Shown here: piece by piece, positions 44,267-53,773 of the stretch
Position numbering within the stretch: the stretch's first letter is position 1
How the letters are laid out: each line of letters begins with the position of its first letter
Assembly (NCBI GenBank): GCA_001717545.1
Contig: CP017039.1
Location: 62,001 to 126,000, forward strand
Length of the DNA: 64,000 nt
Source: Anaerolineaceae bacterium oral taxon 439
GTDB taxonomy: Bacteria > Chloroflexota > Anaerolineae > Anaerolineales > Anaerolineaceae
Direction: 5' to 3'
Position numbers and translations under genes: made by a program
The notes under the pieces: model-generated
What the model saw: only the letters and a program-made list of their open reading frames with translations
The model's database searches: none
Told to the model about the DNA's origin: nothing

Positions 44267-44875
44267 CTATTCCCCGTCCTTGCGTTCCCCGGAAGCCAGC
44301 TCCGCGGCCGCGGCTTCGCGGATTTCGTCTAAGCCCGCGTCCTCTTCTTCCAGGTCCGGCGCCCGAGACGGGACCGGATCGACGGTCCCCTCGATCGTCA
44401 GCGAACCAGGTCCCGATTCAGCCACGATCTCCTCGCCGGCGCGCTTCCGTTTCTCAATCCACTCCTTAATCCAGGGCCAGACCGCGAGCAGCCCTGCCGC
44501 CAGATAAATCACGTTCGAAACCAGCGACAGCCAGTATTCGCGCGTTCCCGGCGTCAGATCAAGCGCCTTCGGATTGGAAAGAACCTTATATCCATTCGTT
44601 ATCGCGAAATACAGTAAATACACACCTAACCCGCGCGTCAGGTTCTGCATCATGGTCGGCTTTTTCGCCTTCGCTCCGCCAGCCGCTTCTCCCGGATCCG
44701 CGCCGTTCTTCGACGGCGGTTCCCTCGCGGCCGCTGGCTTCACCTCGCTGAGAAGGTCCGCCGCCGGCGTATCGACGAATTCATTTATCTTCACGCCGCA
44801 GCTCGGACAGATCTCCGTGCCCGCGGGGACGGGTTCCATGCAATTCGGGCAAATTTCATCGTGCAGTTCACTCAT
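44267..44875 (-). CDS. Zinc-ribbon membrane protein of unknown function
   Basis: The protein has 202 residues from the ATG at 44875 (alternative ATG at 44929). A zinc-ribbon opens the protein: CPNC and CPSC about 15 residues apart. A polar linker, then two hydrophobic helices (about residues 88-105 and 125-145) and an acidic, Ala/Glu-rich C-terminus follow. Zinc ribbons at the start of small membrane proteins are common in Chloroflexota, but no function is known. Confidence 0.7.
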   Translation of the reverse strand: MSELHDEICPNCMEPVPAGTEICPSCGVKINEFVDTPAADLLSEVKPAAAREPPSKNGADPGEAAGGAKAKKPTMMQNLTRGLGVYLLYFAITNGYKVLSNPKALDLTPGTREYWLSLVSNVIYLAAGLLAVWPWIKEWIEKRKRAGEEIVAESGPGSLTIEGTVDPVPSRAPDLEEEDAGLDEIREAAAAELASGERKDGE

Positions 44876-44942
44876 CTTAAATCCATACCTCTGACTTCGC
44901 TTAATTGGCTGCTCTATGCCGCTTATCATTCTACCCGAAAAC

Positions 44943-47306
44943 TCAGCCGATGACTTCTTTCGCGATATCCATCGCCGCTTTCGCGTCTTTTCCGTAATAA
45001 TCCGCGCCGATCCGCTTCGCGTAATCCGCGGTCAGGACCGCCCCGCCGACCATAATTTTACAATCGGACTTCGCGCGGATCACGTCGATCGTCTCCGCCA
45101 TATTCTTCACGGTCGTCGTCATCAGCGCGCTCAGCCCGACTAACGAAACGCTTTCCCTCTGGATCATCTCGACGATCAGGTTCGGTTCAACATCCTTGCC
45201 CATATCCAGAACCTGATACCCGCTGTTTTCAAGCAGGACCTTTACAATATTCTTCCCGATATCATGAATATCGCCCTTAACCGTCGCCAGGATAATCTTC
45301 CCGCGGCTGATCGATTGCCCGTCGCTCTCCTTGACGATTTTCCGCTTCAGGACCTCGAACGCAACCTGCGCCGCGCCGGCGGACTGGATCAGCTGAGGCA
45401 AAAAGATTTCGTTCTTTTCATACCGGAGCCCAACCTTATCCAACGCGGGAATCAGGATCGACCCGATAATTTCGTCCGGCGTCTTTTCCGTCAGCGCTCT
45501 TTCCGTCGCCGCCTCCGCCGCTCCGCGCAGCCCTGATTCAATCGCCTCGCCCAGCGTCATCTCCATCCCGGCGGACGCCGGCGCCGCCTTCGGAGCCGGG
45601 GACCCGCTTTGATGAGCAATGTATTCCGCGGAATTCTCATCCGTATTATTCAAAACGTTAAACGCGCGGACCGCCCCGATCATCAACGCATTATTCGGAT
45701 TGATAATCGGAAGATCGAGCCCGGCGTACATCGCCATCGTCAGAAACGCGACGTTGATCTTCTCACGATCCGGAAGTCCGAACGAAATATTCGAAACGCC
45801 GAGAACGGTTTTAACGCCGAATTCGGCCTTGACCCGACGAACCGCTTCGAGCGTCTCCAGCGCCTGATCCTGCTGCGCTGAGACCGTCAGCGTCAGGCAG
45901 TCGATCACAATATCGCTCCTGCGAATCCCGACCGCTTCCGCGCGGCGGATAATCTTTTCAGCGACGGCGACGCGCTGGTCAGCGGTCGTCGGCAGCCCGG
46001 CTTCGTCGAGCGCCAGCCCGATCACGGCCGCTCCATATTTCTTAACGAGCGGTAAAACCGCCTGCAGGTTCGCTTCTTCGCCATTAACCGAGTTGACCAG
46101 CGGCTTCCCGTTATACGCGCGGAGCGCCGCCTCCAGCGCTTTCGGATCGCTCGAATCGAGCTGCAGCGGCGCATCGGAAACGCTTTGAATCTCGCGGACA
46201 ACGTCGACGAGGACACGCGGTTCGTCGATCCCGGGAACGCCGACGTTGACGTCAAGAATATCCGCGCCTGCCTTCGTTTGTTCTAACGCCTGCGACAGGA
46301 TGTAGCTCATATCATGATTAAACAGCGCTTCCTTGAAGCGCTTCTTCCCGGTCGGATTAACCCGCTCGCCCACAACGCGAACGCGGTCGATCGGAACGAC
46401 GCGTTCCCCGGAACAGATCGCCGCCGGAACCGCGGCTCGACGCGGAACGAGCGGATGCCCCTGAAGCGCGGCGACGAGCGCGCGAATATAATCCGGCGTC
46501 GTTCCACAGCAGCCCCCGATATATTGCACGCCGATTTCGGCGAACCTTGCCGACGAACGGGCGAACTCGTCCGCGCCCAGATCATACTCATTGGTAACCA
46601 GGTTCGGCAGCCCGGCGTTTGACTTAACGATCAGCGGCTTCTCCGTCCATTTCGCCATCTCTTCCATCAGCGGGAAAATCTGGTCCGGCCCCAGAGAGCA
46701 GTTAATCCCCAGCGCATCGACCCCGAGCGCGTCGAGCGTCAGCGCAGCGGCGCTGACGGGAACGCCGGCGAACGTCCGTCCGTTCGCCTCAAAGGACATC
46801 GTCGCGAAAATCGGAAGCCGCGTGTTCTCCTTCGCAGCAAGAATCGCGGTCTTCAACTCAAGCAAGTCGGTCATCGTCTCGAAAATCACGAAATCGACCC
46901 CAGCCCGCTCCCCGGCAATCAGGACTTCTTTGAAATACGCATATGCGTCTTCGATCTTCAAGTCGCCGTTCGGCTCCAGCATCTTTCCAATCGGTCCGCA
47001 GTCCAGACCGATCTTCGTTCCCATTCCCTCCGCGTCCCGGGCCGCCTTCGCGTTAGCGACGGCGGCGTCGACCAACTGATCGACGGTATAGCCGCTGTCG
47101 CCCAGCTTATATCGATTCACCGAAAACGTCATCGCGTAAATCATGTCCGATCCGGCGCGGATATACGCCCGATGAATCTCCTGAACGGCTTCAGGATGAG
47201 ATAAATTAACACTTTCCGGAACCTTCGCGCCTAAAAGCCCGCGCCGCTGGAGCATCGTCCCAGCGGCCCCATCCAGAAAACAGATTCGATTTACGCTTTC
47301 CAACAT
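44943..47306 (-). CDS. metH: Cobalamin-dependent methionine synthase lacking the reactivation domain
   Basis: The protein has 787 residues from the ATG at 47306; the frame runs to a TTG at 47333. Three modules are visible: homocysteine methyltransferase (FLDGAAGTMLQRRG; zinc Cys in GINCSLGP and GGCCGTTPDYI), pterin-binding (VVGERVNPTGKKRF, INSVNGEE-like), and B12-binding (GDIHDIGKNIVKVLL with the cobalt-ligand His). The AdoMet-dependent activation domain found at the end of E. coli MetH is missing. The next gene upstream encodes a domain of that type. It transfers a methyl group from methyl-tetrahydrofolate to homocysteine. Confidence 0.94.
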   Translation of the reverse strand: MLESVNRICFLDGAAGTMLQRRGLLGAKVPESVNLSHPEAVQEIHRAYIRAGSDMIYAMTFSVNRYKLGDSGYTVDQLVDAAVANAKAARDAEGMGTKIGLDCGPIGKMLEPNGDLKIEDAYAYFKEVLIAGERAGVDFVIFETMTDLLELKTAILAAKENTRLPIFATMSFEANGRTFAGVPVSAAALTLDALGVDALGINCSLGPDQIFPLMEEMAKWTEKPLIVKSNAGLPNLVTNEYDLGADEFARSSARFAEIGVQYIGGCCGTTPDYIRALVAALQGHPLVPRRAAVPAAICSGERVVPIDRVRVVGERVNPTGKKRFKEALFNHDMSYILSQALEQTKAGADILDVNVGVPGIDEPRVLVDVVREIQSVSDAPLQLDSSDPKALEAALRAYNGKPLVNSVNGEEANLQAVLPLVKKYGAAVIGLALDEAGLPTTADQRVAVAEKIIRRAEAVGIRRSDIVIDCLTLTVSAQQDQALETLEAVRRVKAEFGVKTVLGVSNISFGLPDREKINVAFLTMAMYAGLDLPIINPNNALMIGAVRAFNVLNNTDENSAEYIAHQSGSPAPKAAPASAGMEMTLGEAIESGLRGAAEAATERALTEKTPDEIIGSILIPALDKVGLRYEKNEIFLPQLIQSAGAAQVAFEVLKRKIVKESDGQSISRGKIILATVKGDIHDIGKNIVKVLLENSGYQVLDMGKDVEPNLIVEMIQRESVSLVGLSALMTTTVKNMAETIDVIRAKSDCKIMVGGAVLTADYAKRIGADYYGKDAKAAMDIAKEVIG

Positions 47307-47992
47307 GTTCGTCCCGCCTTTCGCAGTTCGCAATTAAAGCGCAGCCTGCAATCATCGCACCGGTTATACTCCGTTTCGGGCGGCCGGTCGGTAACGCCCA
47401 GAATCGCGGTTACCGATTTCGACGGCGTCATCAGGACGCTCCCGGTGATCATCAGGCCAATCCGCCGCGAAGTATCCAGAAGATTCAGGATTTCCGGCTG
47501 AAGCTCGAGCGGAAGATCGCCGTATCCCGGACTGTACCGTCCGGTCAGGTACTTCCCCTGCGCCTCGACCGCCGCGCGGATCTCGGCTTCGAGCGCGTCC
47601 GCCGCAGCCTCGGCCGCCGCCGCGCCGCAATAATCCAGTATCACACCCTCCTCCGGCGCGGAAATCATCTTCGTCCGGATCGCGCGGTCCATTCCCGCCC
47701 CGACCGTAACCGCCATCATACAGACCGTATCCGCCGCCTCAAAAAGGAAACGCTGGATCGATCCGCCGCCGAGCGTCAGTCCTCCGTCAACCAGCCTCAG
47801 CCCCGCTTCCGTCCGCTCGAACCGGTAGGGATGAAAAATTCCGACCGGACGGATAATCCGAAGCGTCTCCGCTAAACAGCGGTCAATTAAGGCGTCCATA
47901 TCGGAAGAAATAACCGTCCCGGGCCGGACGTTCAGGAATCGCAGGACCTCATTTTTGGAAACGGACTCGACGGTCAGCTGCATCGCCGCCAC
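47291..47992 (-). CDS. Stand-alone methionine synthase activation-domain protein
   Basis: This 233-residue protein starts at a GTG (or the ATG at 47983). The motif GRYSPGYGDLPLELQPEIL and LMTPSKSVTAILGV match the AdoMet-binding region of the MetH reactivation domain (RxSPGY). A Cys-rich tail, CDDCRLRFNCELR, is extra. It likely reductively remethylates oxidised cobalamin on the truncated MetH encoded next, with which it overlaps by 16 bp. The Cys motif could hold a metal or iron-sulfur cluster, as in some corrinoid activators. Confidence 0.85.
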   Translation of the reverse strand: MAAMQLTVESVSKNEVLRFLNVRPGTVISSDMDALIDRCLAETLRIIRPVGIFHPYRFERTEAGLRLVDGGLTLGGGSIQRFLFEAADTVCMMAVTVGAGMDRAIRTKMISAPEEGVILDYCGAAAAEAAADALEAEIRAAVEAQGKYLTGRYSPGYGDLPLELQPEILNLLDTSRRIGLMITGSVLMTPSKSVTAILGVTDRPPETEYNRCDDCRLRFNCELRKAGRTCWKA

Positions 47993-47994
47993 CG

Positions 47995-48875
47995 TTATTT
48001 ATTCTCAGCGGAGAGAAGACTCCCGATATTCCGGTAAATCCGCCTCGCCGTTTCGACGCTGTTCATCGTGTATAAATGAATCCCGCGGACGTCGCGCGAA
48101 ATCAGGTCGATCATCTGCTCGGTTGCGAACGCGATCCCTGCGTCGAAAAGCGCTTCCGGATCGTCCCGGTACCGGTCGTGAATCCGGCGCATGCGTTCAG
48201 GGACCGCCGCCGAGCTTAATTTTACGACCCTTTCGAGCTGCGTCTTCGTCGTAATCGGCATGATCCCGGCTTCGATCGGCACGTCAATCCCTGCGGCGCG
48301 ACCTTGTCCTGAAAATAATAAAACTTATCGTTATCAAAGAATAGCTGCGTAATCAGATGCGTCATGCCGCTGTCGATCTTGATTTTCAGATTCTCGATAT
48401 CGGCTTCGAGCGACGGCGCTTCCGGATGCTTCTCGGGGTAGCAGGCGCCGCCGATATGGATCTCGCTGTCATGCCGGCGAATAAAGCGGACCAGATCGCT
48501 GGCGTGAGCGAAGGCGTACTTCCGACTTCCGTCAGCGGGAATATCGCCGCGCAGCGCGAACACGTTCTGGATTCCCTTCGCGCGCGCGCTTTCGAGAACG
48601 GCTAAAACGTCCGCCTCGTCGGAATTGACACAGGTCAGATGCGCAACCGATTCGATCCGGTACGTTTCGATAATCAGAGAAGCGATTTCGATCGTCTTTT
48701 CTCGCTGCGCCGCGCTCCCGCCCGCGCCATAGGTGACGCTGATAAAATCGGCCGGGACCTCGCGCATCCGCAGCAGCGTGTTATAGACCGTAGTGTAGGA
48801 AGTGTCCTTTTTCGGGGGAAAGACCTCCAGTGAAAAAACCGTCTTCTTGTGGTCAAAAATCTTCGAAATCTTCAT
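47995..48875 (-). pseudogene. metF: Methylenetetrahydrofolate reductase, interrupted by one frameshift
   Basis: Residues 1-~195 are read from 48875 (FSLEVFPPKKDTSYTT, SVTYGAGGSA, THLITQLFFDNDKFYYF). The remaining ~95 lie in another frame ending at 47995 (PIEAGIMPITTKTQLERV, GIHLYTMNS). The break is at 48286-48290. One missing base there would restore a G-I-D-V-P-I-E-A-G-I-M-P reading, as expected of the family. The full span of 881 bp is one base short of 294 codons. It reduces methylene-THF to methyl-THF, the MetH substrate. Either a sequencing error or a real mutation. Confidence 0.9.
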
Positions 48876-49205
48876 GAGCCAATTTTAACTTATATTCCAT
48901 GACTGCCTGATTCGCAATTGGGCAAACATGCTGAATTGTGCAATCAGGAAAATGGGCAAGCATGGAAAAACACACATACCATTTGCTACCACCCTACGAA
49001 TTAAACCAAATTTTATCATTCCACAATGTCACAAGCTTTGGACTTTGCTTCCATGTCCAATCTATTTCTTCCAAATTATTTCACATAAAAACGCATTTAA
49101 GCCATGATTAATGACTCAAAATGAAATTACTTAAATCATCTTGGGTTTATTTGCAACAGGCGATATCATATAAGGGACGATTAAAACACAACGGAGGAAC
49201 ACACG
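48876..49205. other. AT-rich 330-bp divergent intergenic region with repeats
   Basis: The region separates metF (minus) from the sugar isomerase operon (plus). It contains two direct copies of GGGCAAACATG (48920-48930) and GGGCAAGCATG (48954-48964). Overlapping these is an imperfect inverted repeat (48906-48919 with 48934-48948). A weak promoter for the plus operon may be TTGGGT and TATCAT with a 17-bp spacer near 49141-49169. GGAGGAA precedes the ATG at 49206. No gene seen. Confidence 0.5.
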
Positions 49206-50132
49206 ATGAACTTCGCAGGGCGAATGAATTCAGTTCTTTTCCAAAATAGAGAAAAGGATATATTTTACGCGATTGATTCCTTAAAAAAAATCGAAGGGAT
49301 TACACACCTGGAGTTTAATTTCCCGGAGCATATCGCTCCTTATTCGATACTTAAAGTCAAAGAAGCTGTTGCACCGTTGAAAGTCAACGGCGTCGCAACC
49401 CGCTTCAGAGATGATTTCATCCATGGCGAGTTTACCAATCCAAATCCAAAGCTCAACGAAAAAGCTATGGATTTATGCAAACGTGCAATCGACGCCTGCC
49501 GTGAGTTAAACGGAGAAGTCGTGACAATCTGGTTAGGATTCGACGGGTTCGATTATCCGTTCCAAGTCAATTATGAAAAAAAATGGAACGACATCGTCCG
49601 ACATTTTCAAGATATCGCAGATTATGCCAACGATCTTAAGATCAGTATCGAATATAAACCGTTTGAACCAAGAAGTTACTCGATGATCGATGGAATCGGC
49701 TTGACGCTTCTGGCAATCGAAGAAATTAACCGTCCAAACCTTGGCGTCACACTCGATTTCTGTCACCTACTGATGAAGAAAGAATCGCCAGGATACGCGC
49801 TGACGCTCGCCGCGAGAAAGAACAAACTATTCGGACTGCATTTGAATGACGGTTACCGGGACATGGACAGCGGAATGATATTCGGATCCGTAAATATTCC
49901 GCAATCTATCGAGTTTATTTATTATCTCAAGAAATACGCTTATGACGGCGTCGTTTTTTTTGATACCTTTCCGATTCGTGAAAACGCGCTGTCGGAAATT
50001 GCGCTGAATATTGAATCATTCAGGTTTTTCGAGGAAAGAATCAAGAAAGTCGGATTAGAGGAAATAGAAAACGTCATCAATAAGCAGGATGGATTATCCG
50101 CGCAAAAATTAATGCTGAGCCTGATTAAATAG
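49206..50132 (+). CDS. Sugar isomerase/epimerase, AP endonuclease 2-like TIM barrel
   Basis: This 308-residue protein has the xylose isomerase-like barrel motifs: a Glu in SIEYKPFEPRS (near 156), Asp/His in LDFCHLLMKKE (near 188) and His/Asp in LFGLHLNDGYRD (near 222). These give a likely divalent-metal site. It probably interconverts an imported sugar or sugar alcohol. It leads an operon with a ribose-type ABC importer and a PfkB kinase. A good ribosome-binding site (GGAGG, 8-nt spacing) supports the start. Confidence 0.85.
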   Translation: MNFAGRMNSVLFQNREKDIFYAIDSLKKIEGITHLEFNFPEHIAPYSILKVKEAVAPLKVNGVATRFRDDFIHGEFTNPNPKLNEKAMDLCKRAIDACRELNGEVVTIWLGFDGFDYPFQVNYEKKWNDIVRHFQDIADYANDLKISIEYKPFEPRSYSMIDGIGLTLLAIEEINRPNLGVTLDFCHLLMKKESPGYALTLAARKNKLFGLHLNDGYRDMDSGMIFGSVNIPQSIEFIYYLKKYAYDGVVFFDTFPIRENALSEIALNIESFRFFEERIKKVGLEEIENVINKQDGLSAQKLMLSLIK

Positions 50133-50146
50133 AAAAGGAGAAAAAA

Positions 50147-51202
50147 ATGAAAAGATTTATGTTTGTATGGTTTATCGTAGCGATTGCCTGCACAATCGGT
50201 ATCGGTGCCGTTTTCGGACAGGACGAAGGGTTCAACCCCGATAATGAAGCCGGAATCATGATCGAGGAAATCCGTGAAAGGTTCGGCGATACCCCGCGCC
50301 CGACCGAAGAAATTATTCTCGGCGCAGTCGCGAAAAATTTCCAGAACGAATATTGGCGAACGCTGAAGTCCGGTTATGAAGAAGCGCAGAAAAAAGCAGA
50401 CGCAGCCGGGATCACAATCAAGGTCGACGTTCAAGCTGCGTTAGACGAAAATGACGAACAGGGACAGCTCGCGGTCGTCAATAACATGATCAACAAGCGA
50501 TACGGGGCGTTATTGCTGTCGCCGCTCTCGGACGGGAACCTCGTTCCCGGCGTCGAAAGCGCGAACGAGAAAGGAATCCCGGTTATCAACGTTAACGACG
50601 GTCTCATCGCAAACGCGCCAAATTTCGTCGGGCCAAAGGCGATCCAAAACGGCGAATTAGCAGCGGAATGGATCGCCGGGAAGCTAGATGGAAAGGGTCA
50701 GGTTGCAATCGTCATCGGCATGCCGAAGGCATTTGCCGCTCGCCAACGTACACTGGGATTTAAAACCTGGATGGCTGAAAACGCGCCAGGAATTGAAATC
50801 GTCGGGGAACAGAACGCAGATTGGGACAGGAATAAGGCAAAGGAACTTGCTGAAACCTGGATCAAGAACTTCCCCGATCTGAAGGCAATATTCTGCAACA
50901 ACGATGGGATGGCTTTAGGCGTCGTCGAGGCGGTTGAAAATTCCGGGAAAGAGATCCTTGTGGTTGGCGTCGATGGGATCGGCGAAGCTTACGATTCGAT
51001 TCGCGCCGGAGAACTGGACGCAACGATCGATTCATTTCCATTCTACAAATCGCAAATCGCGGTTGAATGCGCGCTGCGGATTATCGGCGGGCAGGAGATT
51101 CCGCGCGTCGTTTGGACCCCGCAGGCATTGATCGACAGCACAAACGTCGACATGCCCGCCGCTGAAATTATAAAATGGGCGGATACAGCCTATACCGATT
51201 AA
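50147..51202 (+). CDS. Ribose/allose-type ABC substrate-binding protein
   Basis: This 351-residue secreted protein has a signal peptide ending near VFGQ (residue 24). An acidic spacer of ~35 residues precedes the binding fold, which starts EIILGAVAKNFQNEYWRTL. Ligand-site segments include VINVNDG, IFCNNDGMALGVVEAV and VVGVDGIGEAYDSI. It belongs to the RbsB-like Peripl_BP_4 group. AAAAGGAG precedes the ATG. Confidence 0.92.
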   Translation: MKRFMFVWFIVAIACTIGIGAVFGQDEGFNPDNEAGIMIEEIRERFGDTPRPTEEIILGAVAKNFQNEYWRTLKSGYEEAQKKADAAGITIKVDVQAALDENDEQGQLAVVNNMINKRYGALLLSPLSDGNLVPGVESANEKGIPVINVNDGLIANAPNFVGPKAIQNGELAAEWIAGKLDGKGQVAIVIGMPKAFAARQRTLGFKTWMAENAPGIEIVGEQNADWDRNKAKELAETWIKNFPDLKAIFCNNDGMALGVVEAVENSGKEILVVGVDGIGEAYDSIRAGELDATIDSFPFYKSQIAVECALRIIGGQEIPRVVWTPQALIDSTNVDMPAAEIIKWADTAYTD

Positions 51203-51224
51203 ACGAAATTAATTTTCAATATCA

Positions 51225-51255
51225 CCCGGCGGTCAATCATAATCTGACCGCCGGG
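51225..51255 (+). other. Intergenic mRNA stem-loop between binding-protein and ATPase genes
   Basis: A perfect 11-bp stem (51225-51235 with 51245-51255) with a 9-nt loop sits 22 bp after the binding-protein stop. No T-run follows. Same position and type as the hairpins at 6326-6355 and 39484-39511. Confidence 0.75.
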
Positions 51256-51275
51256 AAAATTCGGAGAGGAAGACA

Positions 51276-52775
51276 ATGAATGCCGCTGTACAGTTTAGCC
51301 ATATTTCAAAAGACTTTCCTGGCGTAAAAGTATTAAAGGATGTCAGTTTTTCAATTAATAAAGGGGAAATTCACGCCCTTTTAGGCGAAAATGGTGCCGG
51401 AAAAAGCACGCTGCTGAATATTCTGCATGGGGTCCACCCTGAATATGCCGGCGACGTCCTGATCGACGGACAGAAAATGAACTTCCGCAATCCGCATGAC
51501 GCAATCGTTCGCGGAAAAATATCAAAGGTTCATCAGGAATCCAATGCGGTCAGAGACCTGACCGTTGGACAAAACGTAACATTAGGCTATGAACCCGTTA
51601 AAAGAGGCTTTGTCGACTATAAAACGCTAAATTCGTCGGTCGATATGCTGCTCAAGCGGTTAAACTGCCACTTTAAATCGAGCGACATGGTTTCAAAGCT
51701 GAGCGCGGGTGAAATTCAGATGATCGGAATCGCGAAGGCGCTGTTTCATAATTCATCCATTATCTCGTTAGACGAACCAACAACATCTTTAACTACAAAT
51801 GAAACAGACGCGCTTTTCAATATTCTTCGTGAACTGAAGAAGCATGGAATTACAATCATCTACGTCAGTCATCGTTTGGAAGAGATATTCGAACTCTGCG
51901 ATCAAGCCTCAATTCTTCGAGACGGACAATATATTACGACGCTTAATGTTCAAAATACTGACCGGGAAACGATTATCCGAAACATGGTCGGATATAACGT
52001 CTCGACAATAACCGCACGCCGAAACGCAGACCTGGAGAATCGAGAAACGGTATTAAAAGTTTCCAACTTTACCCGGATTCCGGATTTCGAAAATGTCAGC
52101 TTTGAGTTGAAGCAAGGCGAAATTCTCGGTTTCAGCGGTTTAGTCGGCGCAGGGCGAACCGAAATCATGCGCTCGATTTTCGGCGCAGATAAAGCGGACA
52201 GTGGGAAACTCTTCCTTCACGGCGAAGAAGTCAGAATCCACAATACAACAGACGCGCTGAACCATGGATTCGGATTTCTTCCAGAAGACCGCAAGACGCA
52301 GGGATTTATCCAATATGCGACGAATGCCGAAAATATGTCCCTTTCAAGTTTAAAAAAATACATGGTCGGGATTTTCGTTGATCCCACAAAAAAACAAAAA
52401 AACTGCGTCCGGTACATTGAAAAATTAAACGTAACTCCCAGGCGCCCAGACTTCGAGACACAGAACATGTCCGGAGGAAACCAGCAAAAAATCATCTTGG
52501 GAAAATGGCTCTCGACAGAGGCCGATATTCTGATCTTCGACGAACCGACAAAAGGCGTCGATATCGCCGCAAAAGCGGAAATTTACAAAATTATGAAAGA
52601 GCTCGCCGCAAACGGAAAATCGATCATCGTCATTTCGTCTGAATTGCCTGAAATCATGGGGATCAGTGATCGAATTATTGTCATGTGCGAAGGGCGGATA
52701 ACCGCCGAGCTGAATCCAGAAGAATTTGACGAAGAAAGAATTCTGAATTACGCAATGGAGGAAAACCATGATTAA
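51276..52775 (+). CDS. Ribose/allose-type ABC transporter ATPase
   Basis: This 499-residue double ABC protein has GENGAGKST at the N-terminus, SAGEIQMIGIAKAL with IISLDEPTTSL in domain 1, and MSGGNQQKIILGKW with LIFDEPTKGVD in domain 2. It overlaps the permease gene by 8 bp. It drives uptake of the sugar handled by the flanking isomerase and kinase. Confidence 0.93.
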   Translation: MNAAVQFSHISKDFPGVKVLKDVSFSINKGEIHALLGENGAGKSTLLNILHGVHPEYAGDVLIDGQKMNFRNPHDAIVRGKISKVHQESNAVRDLTVGQNVTLGYEPVKRGFVDYKTLNSSVDMLLKRLNCHFKSSDMVSKLSAGEIQMIGIAKALFHNSSIISLDEPTTSLTTNETDALFNILRELKKHGITIIYVSHRLEEIFELCDQASILRDGQYITTLNVQNTDRETIIRNMVGYNVSTITARRNADLENRETVLKVSNFTRIPDFENVSFELKQGEILGFSGLVGAGRTEIMRSIFGADKADSGKLFLHGEEVRIHNTTDALNHGFGFLPEDRKTQGFIQYATNAENMSLSSLKKYMVGIFVDPTKKQKNCVRYIEKLNVTPRRPDFETQNMSGGNQQKIILGKWLSTEADILIFDEPTKGVDIAAKAEIYKIMKELAANGKSIIVISSELPEIMGISDRIIVMCEGRITAELNPEEFDEERILNYAMEENHD

Positions 52776-53733
52776 AAGCAGTCTCAAACAATACTCGCGC
52801 GAAGCTGCGGTCCTTGCCGCCCTGTTTTTACTGATTATCATTTTCTCGATGATCGAACCGGTTTACCTGACGCCAAGCAATATGATCGATATTATTAAGC
52901 AGGGAACGATTAACGGCATCCTCGCAATCGGCATCACATTCGCGATCATATCCGGAGGAATCGACCTTTCAATCGGCTGTACCTTCGCGATCGTTATTGT
53001 CACCGTCGGACAGCTGACCGTCGAAAAAGTTCCAACGTTGATCGCGCTTTCAGCGGGCGCGATTTTAGGCGGCATCATGGGTTCGCTGAACGGTTTACTG
53101 ATCACAAAACTGAAGCTTCAGCCCTTTATCGCAACATTGGGAACGATGAGCGTGTATCGTGGACTTGCGTACGTTTTTACCGGCGGATGGCCTGTCCTTG
53201 GAATTCCCGATACATATCGAAAAACATTCACAACAAAATTGTTTTGGGATATCCCCGTTTCAATCTTAGTCCTGTTCGCTATCGCGATTCTGACGCATAT
53301 TGTCCTGAGCAAAACGAGATTCGGAAATTACCTCTACGCCGTCGGCGGAAACGAGGAAGCGTCAAAACTTTCGGGCGTTGACGTCGATAAAACAAAGATC
53401 ATTTCATACGCGATTTGCGGCGCATGCGCGGCGTTTGCAGGAATGATCATGTTAGCGAATCTGGGGACCGGCGAACCGGCTTCCGGGCAAGGATACGAAC
53501 TGGACGCAATAGCGGCCGCTGCAGTCGGCGGCACAAGGATGACCGGCGGTAAAGGTTCAATTCTGGGAACCGTTCTTGGCGCGCTCCTGCTTGCCGCGCT
53601 GAAAATCGGAATGATCGTTATCGGAGTCCAAACGTTTTACCAATTCATTGTAACCGGAATCATTATCATCATCGCCGCATATTTTGAATTCATTCAGGAT
53701 TCAATCGTCGCGAAATTATCGAAAAAGTCATAA
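52768..53733 (+). CDS. Ribose/allose-type ABC transporter permease
   Basis: This 321-residue membrane protein carries IISGGIDLSIGCTFAIVIV and AVGGNEEASKLSGVDV, then AIAAAAVGGTRMTGGKGSI, the usual BPD_transp_2 signature. About eight helices. GGAGG six bases upstream of the ATG lies within the ATPase coding end. Confidence 0.93.
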   Translation: MIKSSLKQYSREAAVLAALFLLIIIFSMIEPVYLTPSNMIDIIKQGTINGILAIGITFAIISGGIDLSIGCTFAIVIVTVGQLTVEKVPTLIALSAGAILGGIMGSLNGLLITKLKLQPFIATLGTMSVYRGLAYVFTGGWPVLGIPDTYRKTFTTKLFWDIPVSILVLFAIAILTHIVLSKTRFGNYLYAVGGNEEASKLSGVDVDKTKIISYAICGACAAFAGMIMLANLGTGEPASGQGYELDAIAAAAVGGTRMTGGKGSILGTVLGALLLAALKIGMIVIGVQTFYQFIVTGIIIIIAAYFEFIQDSIVAKLSKKS

Positions 53734-53773
53734 TTTCCGATCAGGTGATCCGTCAGAAAAAGGGGAATCCACT

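Noticed and set aside
48876-49205. SAM riboswitch ahead of metF
   Set aside because: No SAM-I or SAM-II core elements or leader terminator could be recognised.
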